From: Amorphoplanes friuliensis DSM 7358
GTDB taxonomy: Bacteria; Actinomycetota; Actinomycetes; Mycobacteriales; Micromonosporaceae
Length of the DNA stretch: 64,000 nucleotides
Reading direction: 5' to 3'
Assembly (NCBI RefSeq): GCF_000494755.1
Contig: NC_022657.1
Span: forward strand, 755,501-819,500
Made by a program: the position numbers and the translations under genes. The notes under the pieces were generated by a model that made no database searches, had not been told where the DNA came from, and worked only from the letters and a program-made list of their open reading frames with translations. Below are positions 33,852 to 42,847 of this stretch, in pieces. Each line of letters starts with the position of its first letter. Position 1 is the stretch's first letter.

Positions 33852-33866
33852 GGCCACGCGTCCGCG

Positions 33867-34631
33867 TCAGGCGGTGGCGGCGATGCGGCGGCTGGAGCGG
33901 GCCGGGGTGGTCTGCTGCGGGAGTGTGGCACGGGCCGACTCGGCCTGGGCCTCGGCCGCGATGACCTCCAGCCGCAGGCTGCGGACCGACGCGGTGGCGA
34001 TGTCGGCGGCCTGCCAGGCGGCGTCCTCGGCGGTCAGGCATTCCTGGTACGCCGCGAACCGGTGCGTCACGGCCGCCCGGGCCAGGATCAGCTCCTGCTC
34101 GACGGGGTGCAGCGTGGGGTCCCAGCCGTTGCGGTGGGTCAGCGCGTCCAGCAGCTGCGTGTCGGACAGGTCGCCCCGCCGGTACGCGCTCTGCGCGGAA
34201 CGCCGCAGCGCCTGCGCCCGGTCGGCGTGCTCGTCGTCGGTCATCGGCGTCGCGTAGGCGGCGGCGCGGCGGGCGCGGGTCAGGGCGGCGTCCGCAGCCT
34301 GGTAGGCCTGCCACGCCTCCTGCGTGCGGACCTGCGCCTCCTGGCACTCCTCGCGCCGGCGCTCGGCGGTGTGCGCCGCGCCCCGGGCCGCCACGGCGAT
34401 CTCGTCGGCGTAGCGGATCAGCTCCTCGGCCTCGGTGCTCCTGCGCTCCAGCTCGGCACGCTTCTGCGCGGCGGAGTCGGCCAACCAGGCGGAGATCTGC
34501 CGCGGGCGGAAGACACCACGGGGCAGGGCGAGACCGGCCAGTGCGAGCAGGGCCAGCAGGATCAGGGTCGCCCAGATGGCGGCGGCCGCCCGGCCACCCT
34601 GTCCGACGAGGAGTGCAACAGCGAAGTCCAT
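33867..34631 (-). CDS. Membrane-anchored coiled-coil protein, unknown function
   Basis: Unrecognised protein of 254 residues. One N-terminal membrane helix (IWATLILLALLALAGLAL, about 18-38) is followed by a long, Ala/Glu/Arg-rich helical region with coiled-coil character (KRAELERRSTEAEELIRYADEI, ERRREECQEAQVRTQEAWQAY). No domain is recognised. ATG at 34631 is preferred over the GTG at 34649 because AAGGAAAG precedes it by a proper distance. It may be a cytoplasm-facing structural or scaffolding protein. Neighbours give no clue. Confidence 0.65.
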   Translation of the reverse strand: MDFAVALLVGQGGRAAAAIWATLILLALLALAGLALPRGVFRPRQISAWLADSAAQKRAELERRSTEAEELIRYADEIAVAARGAAHTAERRREECQEAQVRTQEAWQAYQAADAALTRARRAAAYATPMTDDEHADRAQALRRSAQSAYRRGDLSDTQLLDALTHRNGWDPTLHPVEQELILARAAVTHRFAAYQECLTAEDAAWQAADIATASVRSLRLEVIAAEAQAESARATLPQQTTPARSSRRIAATA

Positions 34632-34719
34632 GATTCTTTCCTTATCCACCGGGTCGTGCCACTAATCGATGTGGGGCGTCACGAATCGACCCGCCGCCGG
34701 CTGTGCCGGGCGAGGCAGG

Positions 34720-35031
34720 TCAGGCGGAGAAGGGTGGTGCGCGCGGCCCGGATGCCGCGGTGCCGACCTGGTCGGCGAGGGTCTGGACACCCGGATCGAC
34801 GACGGCGGGAACAGCCGCGACGGACGGGGCAACGGGCTCGGCAACAGGAGCCTCGACCGGCGACGCGACCGAGGTGGCCGAAGCCGGCGCAGCAGCGACC
34901 GCCGCCACGACGGGAACCGGAAGTGGATCGATGGCCGGTGCGGGTGTGCCCGGCAGGCCGAGCAGCGCGGCCAGGAACAGGGATGCGACGAACGGCAGCC
35001 GCGTACGGCGAAGAGCTGCCCTGACATCCAC
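34720..35031 (-). CDS. Small exported Ala/Pro/Val-rich protein (hypothetical)
   Basis: Possible small secreted protein of 103 residues from a GTG at 35031 (the frame extends to an ATG at 35091). It starts with a basic segment and hydrophobic stretch (RRTRLPFVASLFLAALLGLPGTPAPA), a credible signal peptide, then low-complexity Ala/Val/Pro repeats (VEAPVAEPVAPSVAAVPAVV). No family is recognised. In such GC-rich DNA several frames are open here, so the call rests on the signal-like start and the same orientation as both neighbours. Confidence 0.42.
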   Translation of the reverse strand: MDVRAALRRTRLPFVASLFLAALLGLPGTPAPAIDPLPVPVVAAVAAAPASATSVASPVEAPVAEPVAPSVAAVPAVVDPGVQTLADQVGTAASGPRAPPFSA

Positions 35032-35097
35032 GGTAGACAACCTATCGGTCCGCCGGGCGCCGCCGCATCCCCTCACCTCCATAGGTGACACAGGTCG

Positions 35098-35760
35098 CTA
35101 GAGCTGCTCCATCCGGCGGATCTCGCTGCCCTGCTCGACGGCCATCTCGTTCGCCATCTCGTAGAGGACCTGGTCGGTGCCGCCGCCGAGGACGTCGCCG
35201 GCCATCTGGATCGCGCCCTTGTGGTGGGCGGTCATCATCGCGATGAACTTCGTGTCGAAGTCCGTGCCCTTCGCGGCGGTCAGCGCGGCCAGATCGGCCG
35301 GCGTCTGCATGCCGGGCATCGTGCTGTGGTTATGCGCCGGGTCGGTCTCGGGCAGCTTGCGGTCGGTCAGCCAGCGCTTCAGCCAGGTGATCTCCGGGGC
35401 CTGAGCAGCGCCGATGCGTGCGGCCAGGGCGCGCAGCCCGGCGTCGCCGGCGCGCTGCGGTGCCAGCGCGGACATCTCGATCGCCTGCTGGTGGTGGGCG
35501 ATCATCATCTGCACGAACGTGACGTCGATCGAGTTGAACGTCGAGCCGTCGGGTGCGCGTACCTGATCGGAGTCGGTGACCCGGGCCGACTCACCCGGCC
35601 GGCCCGGCAGGACCACCCGGGCCGGAGGCGCCGGGCTGGCGCTCGCCTGCGGTGCCGCCGCCGAACGGTCGTCGCCCGCACGGGCCGCCACGGCCGTTCC
35701 GCCGGCTGCCAGCACCACGGCCGCCGCTGCGACCAGCGTGAATGTCCTCTGCCGACTCAT
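35098..35760 (-). CDS. DUF305 protein (secreted/membrane-anchored)
   Basis: Exported four-helix-bundle protein, 220 residues. An N-terminal hydrophobic segment (TFTLVAAAAVVLAAGGTAVAA) serves as signal or anchor. Two DUF305 repeats follow, each with the His-rich motif: MMIAHHQQAIEM and MMTAHHKGAIQM, plus MPGM near the middle. DUF305 proteins are often linked to copper or other metal handling because of these His/Met motifs; that is inference here. ATG at 35760 with AAAGGA upstream. It is divergent from the LVIVD gene, so the two may be co-regulated. Confidence 0.88.
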   Translation of the reverse strand: MSRQRTFTLVAAAAVVLAAGGTAVAARAGDDRSAAAPQASASPAPPARVVLPGRPGESARVTDSDQVRAPDGSTFNSIDVTFVQMMIAHHQQAIEMSALAPQRAGDAGLRALAARIGAAQAPEITWLKRWLTDRKLPETDPAHNHSTMPGMQTPADLAALTAAKGTDFDTKFIAMMTAHHKGAIQMAGDVLGGGTDQVLYEMANEMAVEQGSEIRRMEQL

Positions 35761-35891
35761 CGGATCCTTTCGTGCCGGTAACAATGTCCCCCGCGTTCCG
35801 TCTCCGGCTATTACTGTAACGACGATGGTGAATGCGCACCGACCGTGACACCACCCTGCCCCTCGGTGCGCCAGCAGCCGGAAGGAGCTTC

Positions 35892-37331
35892 ATGAAGCAC
35901 TCTGCCCCACGAGGGCGGCAGCTCAAGCGCCTGGCGTGTCTCAGCGCGGCAACGGTCGTGGTCGGACTGTTGGCGGCGCCCTCCAGCGGTGTCGCGCAGG
36001 CGCCGGCCGACCCGGGCACACCGCCCGGGGTCGACGAGGTCGCGAGCACGAAGAACCTCAACCAGGTCGCCCATCTGCCGAAGACGGGCCCGTTCGCCAA
36101 CTCCACCAACTCGGACTGGGCCTTCAAGGGCGAGTACGCATACGGCGGTAACTACAACGGCTTCGCGGTCTACGACATCAGCAACCCCAAGGCGCCGACC
36201 GTCGCGGCGCAGGTGCTCTGCCCCGGATCGCAGAACGACATCTCGATCAAGGGCAACCTGCTGTTCCTGGGCACCGACTCGCAGCGGACGAACGACTCCT
36301 GCAACAACGCCGCTTCCACGACCGCCGCACCCGGCGACCGCTGGGAGGGCGTGAAGATCTTCGACATCAGCGACCCGACCACACCGGCCTACCTCAAGTC
36401 GGTGAAGACCGACTGTGGTTCGCACACCCAGACGATGATTCCGGGCAAGGCGGGTGACAACTCCGTCTACCTGTACGTCTCCTCGTACAACCTGGCGGCG
36501 GCGGACCAGCCGAACTGTGCTCTGCCGCACGACAAGATCTCGATCGTCCGGGTGCCGCTCGCGGAGCCGACGGCCGCGCGGGTCGTGTCGACGCCGGTGC
36601 TGTTCCCGGACGGTGGCTACCCCGGTGGCACCGAGGGCCAGTCCCCGACGACGGGCTGCCACGACATCACGGCGTACCCGGAGAAGGACATCGCCGCCGG
36701 TGCCTGCATGGGTGACGGTGTGCTCTTCGACATCTCCGTGCGCAGCCAGCCGAAGGTCATCACCACGGTGCGCGACACCGAGAACTTCGCGTTCTGGCAC
36801 TCGGCGACGTTCAACAACAAGGCCACCAAGGTCGTCTTCACCGACGAGCTCGGCGGCGGCGGCGCGGCCACCTGCAACCCGGAGATCGGTCCGGAGCGGG
36901 GTGCCGACGCGATCTACGACATCGTCGGCAAGGGCAACAACCGCAAGCTCGAGTTCCGCAGCTACTTCAAGATCCCGCGCACCAACACCGACACCGAGAA
37001 CTGCGTGGCCCACAACGGCTCGCTGATCCCGGTTCCGGGCAAGGACATCATGGTGCAGGCGTGGTACCAGGGCGGCATCTCGGTCTGGGACTTCACCAAC
37101 TCGCGGAACCCCAAGGAGATCGCGTACTGGGAGCGGGGACCCATCTCGGACACCCAGTTCGTGCTGGGCGGCTCGTGGTCGGCGTACTGGTACAACGGCT
37201 TCATCTACTCCAACGACATCGCCAAGGGCGTTGACGTGCTGGAGCTGAAGGACCGGCGGACCAACCCGGCGACGGGTGCGTCGACGGAGCTGTTCAACGC
37301 GCAGACGCAGGACAACTACAGCAACTGGTGA
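35892..37331 (+). CDS. Secreted LVIVD-repeat beta-propeller protein
   Basis: Exported protein of 479 residues with a signal peptide (LACLSAATVVVGLLAAPSSGVAQA). The mature chain shows LVIVD-like propeller blades such as GFAVYDISNPKAPTVAAQV, GVKIFDISDPTTPAYLKSV and GISVWDFTNSRNPKEIAYW. Several paired cysteines suggest disulfides. ATG at 35892 has GAAGGAG in front. Propellers of this type are binding scaffolds; no catalytic function is claimed. A very strong terminator follows, so this is a single-gene transcript, divergent from DUF305. Confidence 0.88.
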   Translation: MKHSAPRGRQLKRLACLSAATVVVGLLAAPSSGVAQAPADPGTPPGVDEVASTKNLNQVAHLPKTGPFANSTNSDWAFKGEYAYGGNYNGFAVYDISNPKAPTVAAQVLCPGSQNDISIKGNLLFLGTDSQRTNDSCNNAASTTAAPGDRWEGVKIFDISDPTTPAYLKSVKTDCGSHTQTMIPGKAGDNSVYLYVSSYNLAAADQPNCALPHDKISIVRVPLAEPTAARVVSTPVLFPDGGYPGGTEGQSPTTGCHDITAYPEKDIAAGACMGDGVLFDISVRSQPKVITTVRDTENFAFWHSATFNNKATKVVFTDELGGGGAATCNPEIGPERGADAIYDIVGKGNNRKLEFRSYFKIPRTNTDTENCVAHNGSLIPVPGKDIMVQAWYQGGISVWDFTNSRNPKEIAYWERGPISDTQFVLGGSWSAYWYNGFIYSNDIAKGVDVLELKDRRTNPATGASTELFNAQTQDNYSNW

Positions 37332-37346
37332 CGATCGTGTGAGTGT

Positions 37347-37375
37347 GGGCCCGGTCTCTTCCCGAGACCGGGCCC
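37347..37375 (+). terminator. Terminator after the LVIVD gene
   Basis: GGGCCCGGTCTC (37347-37358) pairs perfectly with GAGACCGGGCCC (37364-37375) around the loop TTCCC, starting 15 bases after the stop. No U-tract, as common in actinobacteria. Confidence 0.8.
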
Positions 37376-37388
37376 TCCGCGTCTGGCA

Positions 37389-37985
37389 GTGTGGTCGGAC
37401 GTGGAGAACCTCTGGCTGCAGAAGATCGCTGAGAACCCCGGCCACTCGCGCTGGTACATCGACCGGTTCCGCAAGCTCGCGAAGGACGGCGCCGACCTGG
37501 CCGGTGAGGCGCGCCTGATCGACACGATGGTGCCGCGCGGGTCGAGGGTCCTCGACGCCGGTTGCGGCGCCGGCCGTGTGGGCGGATTTCTGGCCGCGGC
37601 CGGTCACGACGTCACCGGCGTCGACCTGGACCCGGAGCTGATCGCGGCGGCCGAGGAGGACTATCCGGGGCCGCGCTGGCTGACCGGCGACCTGGCCGAG
37701 CTGGAGCTGCCGGAACGCTTCGACGTGATCGTCTGCGCCGGCAACGTGATGACCTTCGTCGCGCCGGGCACCCGGGTCGAGATCCTCCGACGGCTGCGCC
37801 TCCACCTGGCCGAGGGTGCCCGCGTGGTGATCGGCTTCGGCGCCGACCGGGGTTACGCGTTCGACGACTTCTTCGTCGACGTCGCGGCGGCCGGCCTCGC
37901 GCCGGACGTGCTGCTGTCGACCTGGGACCTGCGACCGTTCGGTGCCGGCTCGGACTTCCTGGTCGCGCTGCTCAGGCCCGTCTGA
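37389..37985 (+). CDS. Class I SAM-dependent methyltransferase
   Basis: Cytoplasmic methyltransferase of 198 residues. SAM-binding motif I is VLDAGCGAGRVGGFLAAAG near residue 55, the acidic loop VTGVDLDPELI follows, and motif IV-like FDVIVCAGNVMTFV is present. The substrate is not predictable. Start is GTG at 37389; another GTG at 37401 is possible. It begins only 13 bases after the preceding terminator stem, so its promoter must overlap that hairpin or the LVIVD 3' end. Confidence 0.85.
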   Translation: MWSDVENLWLQKIAENPGHSRWYIDRFRKLAKDGADLAGEARLIDTMVPRGSRVLDAGCGAGRVGGFLAAAGHDVTGVDLDPELIAAAEEDYPGPRWLTGDLAELELPERFDVIVCAGNVMTFVAPGTRVEILRRLRLHLAEGARVVIGFGADRGYAFDDFFVDVAAAGLAPDVLLSTWDLRPFGAGSDFLVALLRPV

Positions 37986-37997
37986 GCAGGCTCACGG

Positions 37998-38816
37998 TCA
38001 GCGGTTGTTCATGCTGAAGTGCATGTCGTCCTTGAGGCTGTTCCAGCGGCCGCCCCAGTAGAAGCCCTGGTCGGTGAAGGCGCGGACCGCACCGGAGGCG
38101 TGCATCATGCCGCGCCGGTAGAGGCCGCGCCGCAGGAAGTCGGTGCCGCCGGCCGGGTCGATGTACCGGCCGCGGACCATCGGGTTCTGCACCGGGTTGA
38201 CGTCGATGGCCTTCCCGTACGCGTGCTGTGACCAGGTCTTGCTGCCGTTGACCACGCGGCAGCTGTAACCGGCGGTGACCGTGCCCATGTCGTCGATGTA
38301 GGGCGCGTTGAGTGTCATCGGGCTCATGCCCTGAATCCGGAAGCGCATCCTGTACAGCGACTGGAACGCTCGCTGGGTCCGGGTCGCGATGGTCCGGTGC
38401 ACGACGATGCTGCCCTGGTGGGAGACGCCGTAGAAGTCGATGTAGGTGACCCAGACCTTGCGCAGGTCGGCCGGAAGGACCGGACATTTGTCCTTGGCGT
38501 TCCAGTTGACCGTGCCGGGTGTGACCTTCTCGATCCACGACCGCCAGCCGGTGAGCCGGCCCCCGGCCGGTTCGGCCAGGTGCAGAACACCGTCCGGGCT
38601 GGGCTGGTTGGGCTTGATCAGGCCGTTCCAGGCGCGCAGATCGGCACGACGGATCCCGTACGCGGCCGCGATGCTCTTGATCGTCTCGCCGGGACGTACC
38701 ACGTGGTAGGGCGGCGCCGCGGCGGCGGGAGTGACGGCCGCGGCCGGTGACGGGGCGGCAACGACGGGTGCGGTGGCCAGGATCAGGGCGCTGAGGAGCT
38801 TCGGCAGCGTTTTCAC
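37998..38816 (-). CDS. Secreted LysM + M15 peptidase (VanY-like)
   Basis: Cell-wall enzyme of 272 residues. A signal peptide (KLLSALILATAPVVAAPSPAAA) is followed by a LysM-like peptidoglycan-binding module at about 36-82 (YHVVRPGETIKSIAAAYGIRRADLRAWNG shows the pattern, split here by function). The C-terminal M15_4 domain has zinc ligands in SQHAYGKAIDVNP (His198, Asp205) and MHF (His266). It probably cleaves peptide cross-links or D-Ala termini of peptidoglycan. It is convergent with the methyltransferase gene. Confidence 0.87.
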   Translation of the reverse strand: MKTLPKLLSALILATAPVVAAPSPAAAVTPAAAAPPYHVVRPGETIKSIAAAYGIRRADLRAWNGLIKPNQPSPDGVLHLAEPAGGRLTGWRSWIEKVTPGTVNWNAKDKCPVLPADLRKVWVTYIDFYGVSHQGSIVVHRTIATRTQRAFQSLYRMRFRIQGMSPMTLNAPYIDDMGTVTAGYSCRVVNGSKTWSQHAYGKAIDVNPVQNPMVRGRYIDPAGGTDFLRRGLYRRGMMHASGAVRAFTDQGFYWGGRWNSLKDDMHFSMNNR

Positions 38817-38919
38817 ACGCCCTATTACGCTATGAAACGGCCATCAACGTCGGCAAAACAAGAAAATGTCTCATATGCCAGCGGCCCACCACCGGATGCG
38901 GTAGTGGGCCGTGGGACGG

Positions 38920-39222
38920 TCAGCTGCGGCTGCGCCGGACCAGCACCACTGCGACGGCAGCGGCCACCGTGGCCAGCAGCGCCACGGGCACCGGGCGGCG
39001 GACAGCCTGGGCCGGGTCCTGCTTGATCTCGTCCGCCGTGACGACGACACGTTCCCGCACGCGTCCCGCCAGGGCGGCAGCGCGGGTCTTCACATCGGTC
39101 TTGGCGGCCAGCGCGGCAGCGGTCTCACCCAGCTCCTGCCGGGTCTGCTCGATCTCGGCCTTCAACCGCGCCGGATCGCCCGGCGTGGACCCGTTCAGAC
39201 GAACCGTGACGTCGCTGCTCAT
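38920..39222 (-). CDS. DUF3618 membrane protein
   Basis: Small protein of 100 residues: a helical N-terminal half with the DUF3618 signature (PARLKAEIEQTRQELGETAAALAAK) and a C-terminal membrane helix (VPVALLATVAAAVAVVLV) ending in Arg/Ser. Its ATG overlaps the stop of the holin-like gene by four bases, so both are co-translated. The pair is common in actinobacteria and presumably acts at the membrane; function is unknown. Confidence 0.88.
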   Translation of the reverse strand: MSSDVTVRLNGSTPGDPARLKAEIEQTRQELGETAAALAAKTDVKTRAAALAGRVRERVVVTADEIKQDPAQAVRRPVPVALLATVAAAVAVVLVRRSRS

Positions 39223-39647
39223 GCGTGCCTTCCGTCCCGGACCGCGGTCTTGACCGCGTCCACGTCGCGCTTGCTGCTGTCCACGGCGGCGGTCGGCGCC
39301 GGCGGCACCGCCTGCTGCACCTGCTTCTTGCCGATCAGGGCGGCCACACCCGCCACGGCGAACACCACGACGGTGACCACCAGGGCGGCCAGCCAGACCG
39401 GCCAGACCAGCGCCAGCAGCGCGCCCACGGTCACCAGGAGAGCGCCGACGCCGTACATCGCCAGCACGCCGGCTCCGCCCAGGAGACCCGCGCCCTTCCC
39501 GGCGCGCTTGCCCTTCTCCACCATTTCTGTACGCGCGAGAGCCAGCTCGTCACGCACGAGGGTGGAGACCTGCTCGGTCATCTGTGTCACGAGCTGTCCG
39601 GTCGACGCCTCCGCCGGCCACACAGTCCGAGGCTGTGTATCGGTCAT
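39219..39647 (-). CDS. Phage holin-like (DUF1469 family) membrane protein
   Basis: Membrane protein of 142 residues with a soluble amphipathic N-terminus (STGQLVTQMTEQVSTLVRDELALARTEM) and two hydrophobic helices separated by a turn (GAGLLGGAGVLAMYGVGALLV and VWLAALVVTVVVFAVAGVAALIG). It matches the putative actinobacterial holin superfamily III; it is chromosomal and not evidence for a prophage. Three ATGs occur in a row at 39653-39645; the third has GGAG at the best distance. Confidence 0.86.
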   Translation of the reverse strand: MTDTQPRTVWPAEASTGQLVTQMTEQVSTLVRDELALARTEMVEKGKRAGKGAGLLGGAGVLAMYGVGALLVTVGALLALVWPVWLAALVVTVVVFAVAGVAALIGKKQVQQAVPPAPTAAVDSSKRDVDAVKTAVRDGRHA

Positions 39648-39879
39648 CATCATCTCCGTCCTGCACACGCGCGCTGACCCGTTCCGGCCGGCGCGCCTGA
39701 CCACTGACCTACCCACCGGGGGCGTTCCTATGCGGCTGCGCCCCGATGCCACTCCTGCGGGTGGTCCCGTCCGCAGTGTCCGCGCTCAGCGGCGTGACCA
39801 GCGGTGATCCGGCAATGGGCCAGTTTTGTCGGTCGGCTCTGTTAGCGTGCCGCCGACCGAACCGGACCGGAGGTAAAGC

Positions 39880-40815
39880 GTGACCATCAACTCGCACGTG
39901 ACCACATTTGCCGGGCTCCCGGTGGTGGCCTTCGATCCGGAGGGCGAGCTGCCGGACGATCCCGCCGCCGTGGCCTGGCGGGTGGAGACGGAGGACTTCG
40001 AGGCCCCGCCGGAGGAGTTCGCCGGCCTGATCGAAGCCCTCATCACGCGAGTGCCCGAGGGGCAGATCCGTGCCCTGGTGCTGGGCGAGTGGGGCAGCAC
40101 CTACGAGGTGGGACCGCCGATCGAGCTGCTGATCTCGCTGGCGCCCCGGCTGTCCGGGCTGCGCGCGATCTTCGTCGGCGATCTGACCTACGAGCAGTGC
40201 GAGATCTCCTGGATCCACCAAGGGGAGATCACCCCGCTGCTGACCGCGTACCCGGAGCTGGAGGTGCTGCGGATCCGCGGTGCCGAGGGTCTGGTCTTCG
40301 AGGCGGCGCAGCACGCTTCCCTGCGCGAGCTGGGCTTCGAGTCCGGCGGCCTGCCGGCGCAGGTGGTGCGCGCGGTCGGTGCCAGCGACCTGCCCGCTCT
40401 GCAGTCGCTGGACCTGTGGCTCGGCACCTCGAACTACGGGGCGGACAGCACTGTCGACGACCTCGCCCCGATCCTGAGCGGCGAACGCTTGCCCTCCCTG
40501 CGCAGCCTGGCCCTCTGCAACGCGGAGATCGCCGACGCGGTCGCCGCTGCCGTGGCCACCGCACCCGTGATCGCCCGCCTCGACGTCCTCGACCTGTCGA
40601 AGGGTGAACTCACCGACGAGGGCCTGGACGCCCTGCTGGCCGGTCAGCCGCTGACCCACCTGAGCCGACTCGACCTCCACCACCACTACCTCTCCGCCGA
40701 GGGGCAGGAACGCCTCACCGCCGCCCTGCCCGGTGTGGAGATCGACCTGTCCGAGCCCCGCGAGAGCGACGAGAGCGACGGCCGGGTCTTCCGCTACGTC
40801 TCGGTGGGGGAGTGA
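39880..40815 (+). CDS. STM4015-family protein, copy 1 (LRR-like)
   Basis: First gene of the STM4011-4015 operon, 311 residues, GTG start with a strong GGAGG ribosome-binding site. After an N-terminal domain (TFAGLPVVAFDPEGELPDDPAAVAW) it has leucine-rich-repeat-like segments, for example LPSLRSLALCNAEIADAV and IARLDVLDLSKGELTDEGLDALLAG, ending LSRLDLHHHYLSAEGQERL. LRRs usually bind protein partners. The family is named after Salmonella STM4015 and has no known biochemical function. A second copy follows three bases after the stop. Confidence 0.87.
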   Translation: MTINSHVTTFAGLPVVAFDPEGELPDDPAAVAWRVETEDFEAPPEEFAGLIEALITRVPEGQIRALVLGEWGSTYEVGPPIELLISLAPRLSGLRAIFVGDLTYEQCEISWIHQGEITPLLTAYPELEVLRIRGAEGLVFEAAQHASLRELGFESGGLPAQVVRAVGASDLPALQSLDLWLGTSNYGADSTVDDLAPILSGERLPSLRSLALCNAEIADAVAAAVATAPVIARLDVLDLSKGELTDEGLDALLAGQPLTHLSRLDLHHHYLSAEGQERLTAALPGVEIDLSEPRESDESDGRVFRYVSVGE

Positions 40816-40818
40816 CCG

Positions 40819-41769
40819 ATGAGCTTCTACGAGCACGCGACCGAGTTCGCCGGCCGCCGCGTCGTCGACGTCCCGCTCGACGGCCCGTTGCCGCCGGTCG
40901 ACGGGCCGGTTGCCTGGCGCTTCTCGTTCTGGGAGTTCGACGAGACGACCACCCGGGGACTCAACGAGAAGTTCCGGGAGGCGTTCGAGGCGTTCGTCGA
41001 GCGTTCCGGTGGTGAGATCGAGGCGCTGGTCATCGGCGCCTGGGGTTACGCCGCCTTCGACGAGGCCCCGATCGCCCAGCTCTGCGAGGCCGCGTCCCGG
41101 CTGCCGCGGCTGCGTGCGTTGTTCCTCGGCGACCAGACCAGCGAGGAGTGTGAGGTCTCGTGGATGCGGGTCGGCGACGTCACGCCGCTGCTGGCCGCGT
41201 ACCCCGAGCTGGAGATCCTGAAGGTGCGGGGCGGCAGCGAGCTGCTCACTTTTGACCAGGTCCGCCACGAGTCGCTGCGGGAGCTGGTTTTCGAGAGCGG
41301 TGGCCTGCCCAGCGGTGTGGTTCGTGAGGTGCTCGCGAGCGAGTTCCCCGCGCTGACGTCGCTGGAGCTGTGGCTGGGCGTCGACGAGTACGGCGGTGAC
41401 ACCCACGTGGAGCTGCTGGCGCCGCTGCTCGCCGGCGAGCTGTTCCCGGCGCTGCGGCACCTCGGCCTGCGAAATTCCGAGATCGTCGACGACATCGCGG
41501 TGGCGCTGGCCGCCGCACCGATCGTGCCGCGCCTGGAGGTGCTGGACCTTTCCCTGGGCACGATGACCGACGCCGGAGCGGGTGCGCTGCTCGCCGGTCA
41601 GTCGCTGAGCCACCTGCGGCGCCTCGACCTGCATCACCATTACCTGTCGCCCGAGATGTCGGCGCGGGTCGTCGCGGCGCTCCCTGGTGTGCTGGTCGAC
41701 GTCTCGGACGTTCAGGAGGCCGACGAGGACGACGACGAGGTCTACCGCTACACCGCGGTGGGGGAGTGA
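40819..41769 (+). CDS. STM4015-family protein, copy 2 (LRR-like)
   Basis: Paralogue of the preceding gene, 316 residues, with the same architecture: EFAGRRVVDVPLDGPLPPVDGPVAWRF at the start, the internal LRALFLGDQTSEECEVSW block, repeats such as VPRLEVLDLSLGTMTDAGAGALLAG, and the LRRLDLHHHYLSPEM ending. Both copies end in an acidic tail followed by Tyr-Val/Tyr-Thr-x-Val-Gly-Glu. The tandem copies are clearly homologous but well diverged, so the duplication is old and each copy may have its own partner. One base separates it from the STM4014 gene. Confidence 0.87.
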   Translation: MSFYEHATEFAGRRVVDVPLDGPLPPVDGPVAWRFSFWEFDETTTRGLNEKFREAFEAFVERSGGEIEALVIGAWGYAAFDEAPIAQLCEAASRLPRLRALFLGDQTSEECEVSWMRVGDVTPLLAAYPELEILKVRGGSELLTFDQVRHESLRELVFESGGLPSGVVREVLASEFPALTSLELWLGVDEYGGDTHVELLAPLLAGELFPALRHLGLRNSEIVDDIAVALAAAPIVPRLEVLDLSLGTMTDAGAGALLAGQSLSHLRRLDLHHHYLSPEMSARVVAALPGVLVDVSDVQEADEDDDEVYRYTAVGE

Positions 41770-41770
41770 C

Positions 41771-42847
41771 GTGCGGCTGACGGTTGTCGGCAACCCCGGC
41801 AACCGCCGCGTAGGCCTCTTCGCCGAGGCGGCCCGGGCCGCCGGTCTGCCGTCACCCGAGGTCCTGGCCTGGCGTGACGTCTTGCTGGGCGCCGCGCCAC
41901 CACCGGCCGGATCCGTGGTCCGCATCGAGTCCCCGGGCGAGGACACCGAAGTGGACACGCTGCTGCGCGGTGCCGGCGTCGCTGCCGGGCACGGCGAGCT
42001 GGTCGGCCTGGCCGACTGGTATTCGGGCCTGCTGCGGGGTGTGTCCCGGGTGGCCGCAGGCGGTGCAAGCCTGCTCATCGACCCGGACGACATCGCGGTC
42101 CTGTGCGACAAACGCCGCTGCCACGCGGTGCTCTCCGCGGCGGAGGTGCCGGTGCCGGGCGCTCTACCGGCGGTGACGTCCTACGCGGAGTTGCGGGCGG
42201 AGATGGCGGCGGCGGGCTGGTCGCGGGTGTTCGTGAAACCCGCCCACGGGTCCTCGGCGTCCGGGGTGATCGCGCTGGCGGTCAACGGTTCCCGGCTGCG
42301 CGCCACCACCTCGGTCGAGCTGACCGGTGAGACGCTGTACAACTCGCTGCGGGTGCGGACCTACGACCGCGAGGCCGACGTCGTGACGATCGTCGACCGG
42401 CTGGCGCGGACCGGCCCGTTGCACGTGGAGCGGTGGGTGCCCAAGGCCGGTCTTGCCGACCGGGTGGTCGATCTGCGGGTCGTCGTGATCGCCGGGCGCC
42501 CGACACACGCGGTGGTCCGGGCCGGGCGCGGGCCGATGACCAATCTGCACCTGGGTAACGCACGCGGTGACCTCGCCGAGCTCCGCGCCGCGGCCGGGCC
42601 GCAGAGCTGGTCGGCGGCGATGGAGACCTGTGAGCGGGTCGCTGCCTGTTTCCCGCGCAGTCTCCAGGTGGGCGTCGACCTGATGTTCCTGACCGGCTGG
42701 CGCCGCCACGCGGTCGCCGAGGTCAACGCCTTCGGTGACCTGCTCCCCGGTGTCCTCGCCGACGGCCGCGACACCTACGCCGAGCAGATCGACGCCCTGA
42801 CCTCGGGCCGCTGGACGACGCCACGGGCGGGCGCATGCGTCAGCTGA
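41771..42847 (+). CDS. STM4014-family ATP-grasp-like protein
   Basis: Predicted ATP-grasp-fold protein, 358 residues, GTG start. The N-terminal part (LTVVGNPGNRRVGLFAEAARAAG) resembles a pre-ATP-grasp domain; the glycine/serine loop VFVKPAHGSSASGVIAL near residue 155 and the later segments RVVDLRVVVIAGRPTHAVVRAG and GVDLMFLTG..AVAEVNAFGDLLPG resemble the ATP/Mg part. ATP-grasp enzymes ligate carboxylates to amines or thiols. In this operon it would be the ligase step. It overlaps the next gene by 13 bases. Confidence 0.85.
   Translation: MRLTVVGNPGNRRVGLFAEAARAAGLPSPEVLAWRDVLLGAAPPPAGSVVRIESPGEDTEVDTLLRGAGVAAGHGELVGLADWYSGLLRGVSRVAAGGASLLIDPDDIAVLCDKRRCHAVLSAAEVPVPGALPAVTSYAELRAEMAAAGWSRVFVKPAHGSSASGVIALAVNGSRLRATTSVELTGETLYNSLRVRTYDREADVVTIVDRLARTGPLHVERWVPKAGLADRVVDLRVVVIAGRPTHAVVRAGRGPMTNLHLGNARGDLAELRAAAGPQSWSAAMETCERVAACFPRSLQVGVDLMFLTGWRRHAVAEVNAFGDLLPGVLADGRDTYAEQIDALTSGRWTTPRAGACVS

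Noticed and set aside
34703..35101. Plus-strand open frames opposite the small hypothetical gene
   Set aside because: They lack a signal or domain; the minus-strand frame with a credible signal peptide fits the neighbouring orientation better.
39219..39647. Holin-like protein as a sign of a prophage
   Set aside because: The family is a common chromosomal actinobacterial membrane protein paired with DUF3618; no other phage genes are present.
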